NCBI RefSeq assembly: GCF_013334205.1
Contig: NZ_CP054424.1
Location: 2,562,001 to 2,626,000, forward strand
From: Rhodoferax sp. BAB1
Lineage (GTDB): Bacteria > Pseudomonadota > Gammaproteobacteria > Burkholderiales > Burkholderiaceae_C
DNA: 64,000 bases
Reading direction: 5' to 3'
Below the pieces are notes generated by a model that searched no databases, was not told the DNA's origin, and worked only from the letters and a program-made list of their open reading frames with translations. Each line of letters starts with the position of its first letter. Within the stretch, counting starts at the first letter, position 1. This document shows positions 63,106 through 64,000 of the stretch, piece by piece. A program made the position numbers and the translations under genes.

Positions 63106-64000
63106 TCAGGCGTGCAAGAGCCCGCTGTGTGCCGCCGCATGACGCAGCCAGGCCGCATCCTGCGCCAGGGTCAGGGCGGCTTCCAGCGGGCGCGAATGCC
63201 GCTCGGCCGTCTGGAACATGAAGCCGATGGAAGTACGCACTTCGGGGCTGCTCAGCGGCTGTGCTTCCAGTTCGCGGTAGGCGCGCACCGCCCCCACCAG
63301 CGCGCCGGGCATGACGGCGCAGACCGAACCGCCCACGGCGCTGAGCGCCAGGGTCAGCAGGGAATTGGTTTCCAGCACCGGCTGGACCCGGACACCGGCC
63401 TCGGCAAAGGCGCCGTCCACGATGTGGCGGTTGTACATCTCTGAGGTCATCAGGCACAGGGGCAGCGCGGCCGCTTCCTGCCAGGGCATGGGGGCGCCGA
63501 ACCGCATGCCCTGTGCGTCCGGATCCGGCGGCTGGACGGCCTTGCGCACCAGGAAATAGTGCTCGGTGTATTGCGGCACCGTCTGCAGCTTGCCGACGCC
63601 GGGGCGCACGCGCTCGATGAAACCCAGCCCCATGTCCAGGGTGAGCTGCTCCAGCCCCTCCTCGATCTCCTGCGAACTCATGGAACGCACCACGGGCTTG
63701 ATGCCGGGGTGGCGCGCCTGCAGCATGGCGGCAAAACGCGCCGCCACCGGTTCGGCCGAGGGCACGACACCGACGGCCAGGCGCCCCTGCGGCTGGCCGC
63801 TGACGCTGCTCAGGTCCTGTTTGAGCAGTTCCTCCTCGCGCAGCATACGGCGCGCGCTCTCCAGCAGGCGGTCACCCTCGGGCGTGAAACCGACGAAGGT
63901 GCGGCCGCGCTTGACGATGGACGAGCCGAACTCCTCCTCCAGCGCGCGGATGGCGTTGGAGAGAGCTGGCTGCGTGACGAAGCAGGACTGGGCTGCGCGG
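63106..64000 (-). CDS. LysR-family regulator, 5' end beyond the window
   Basis: A partial LysR protein whose reading frame continues without stop to the right edge; the first codons lie outside. Reading from the edge: AAQSCFVTQPALSNAIRALE, then EEFGSSIVKRGRTFVGFTPE (HTH and wing), then the binding domain (GRLAVGVVPSAEPVAARFAA). About 298 residues are present. Position upstream of fdsGB on the same strand makes it a candidate fds regulator (FdsR-like), which is known in Cupriavidus. Confidence 0.88.
   Translation of the reverse strand, partial: RAAQSCFVTQPALSNAIRALEEEFGSSIVKRGRTFVGFTPEGDRLLESARRMLREEELLKQDLSSVSGQPQGRLAVGVVPSAEPVAARFAAMLQARHPGIKPVVRSMSSQEIEEGLEQLTLDMGLGFIERVRPGVGKLQTVPQYTEHYFLVRKAVQPPDPDAQGMRFGAPMPWQEAAALPLCLMTSEMYNRHIVDGAFAEAGVRVQPVLETNSLLTLALSAVGGSVCAVMPGALVGAVRAYRELEAQPLSSPEVRTSIGFMFQTAERHSRPLEAALTLAQDAAWLRHAAAHSGLLHA

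Overview
The window is GC-rich, densely coded DNA from a beta-proteobacterium, most likely Burkholderiales and probably Comamonadaceae. This rests on two Bug/TctC-type periplasmic receptors, the rpfE-like/recJ pair, short or overlapping gene junctions, long palindromic intergenic repeats, and the formate dehydrogenase cluster with DUF3305/DUF3306 genes. No phage, plasmid or CRISPR locus is visible.

Layout. 0-3.1 kb: MoxR ATPase, DUF58 and von Willebrand A proteins. 3.2-4.1 kb: a frameshifted Met/Gly-rich Spy/CpxP-like gene and a SHOCT protein. 4.1-6.2 kb: lolD and lolC. 6.2-6.6 kb: first copy of a 0.4-kb nested palindromic repeat. 6.7-15.4 kb: housekeeping genes (rpfE-like, recJ, a diguanylate cyclase, a PHP phosphatase, a DMT transporter, yciO, an M50 protease, trpS, a small AraC-type protein). 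15.4-18.5 kb: tRNA-Ser(CGA) followed by a visibly AT-richer 2.9-kb island, bounded by an 18-bp repeat of the tRNA 3' end. The island carries an unknown gene, a degenerate Fic gene and a membrane protein gene, and has no integrase. 18.5-25 kb: a catabolic-looking block (two Bug receptors, a LigW-like decarboxylase, two LysR regulators, a sulfatase). 25-27.5 kb: glutathione peroxidase, a cupin, and a DadA-like dehydrogenase preceded by a tandem glycine riboswitch.

27.5-33.8 kb is the most interesting accessory system. Five tightly coupled genes (thermostable-hemolysin family, AMP-dependent ligase, haem-oxygenase-like oxidase, SDR, TPR-like exported protein) lie convergent to a QseB/PmrA-type two-component system. 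A direct repeat CTTAAG-N5-CTTAAT, matching the PmrA/QseB box, lies 59 bp upstream of the first gene. I infer a two-component-controlled pathway for an acyl-derived small molecule or lipid.

33.8-43.2 kb: GDDEF-type protein, peroxiredoxin, serS, second repeat copy, ispH, fkpB, radC, an Smr protein, a truncated haemoglobin, a YbbP-like permease and a third palindromic element. 43.2-64 kb: a formate oxidation supercluster. It holds fdhD; a periplasm-facing membrane formate dehydrogenase (alpha, beta, gamma, TAT protein, two small exported proteins); an NtrC-like regulator with its sensor kinase; a maturation operon (TorD, polyferredoxin, DUF3306, DUF3305); a small outer-membrane barrel; and a soluble NAD-type formate dehydrogenase (fdsA plus a fused fdsG-fdsB) behind a LysR gene that runs off the right edge. 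The palindrome TGCGACAA-N-TTGTCGCA occurs upstream of both the membrane enzyme operon and the maturation operon, which suggests a shared regulator.
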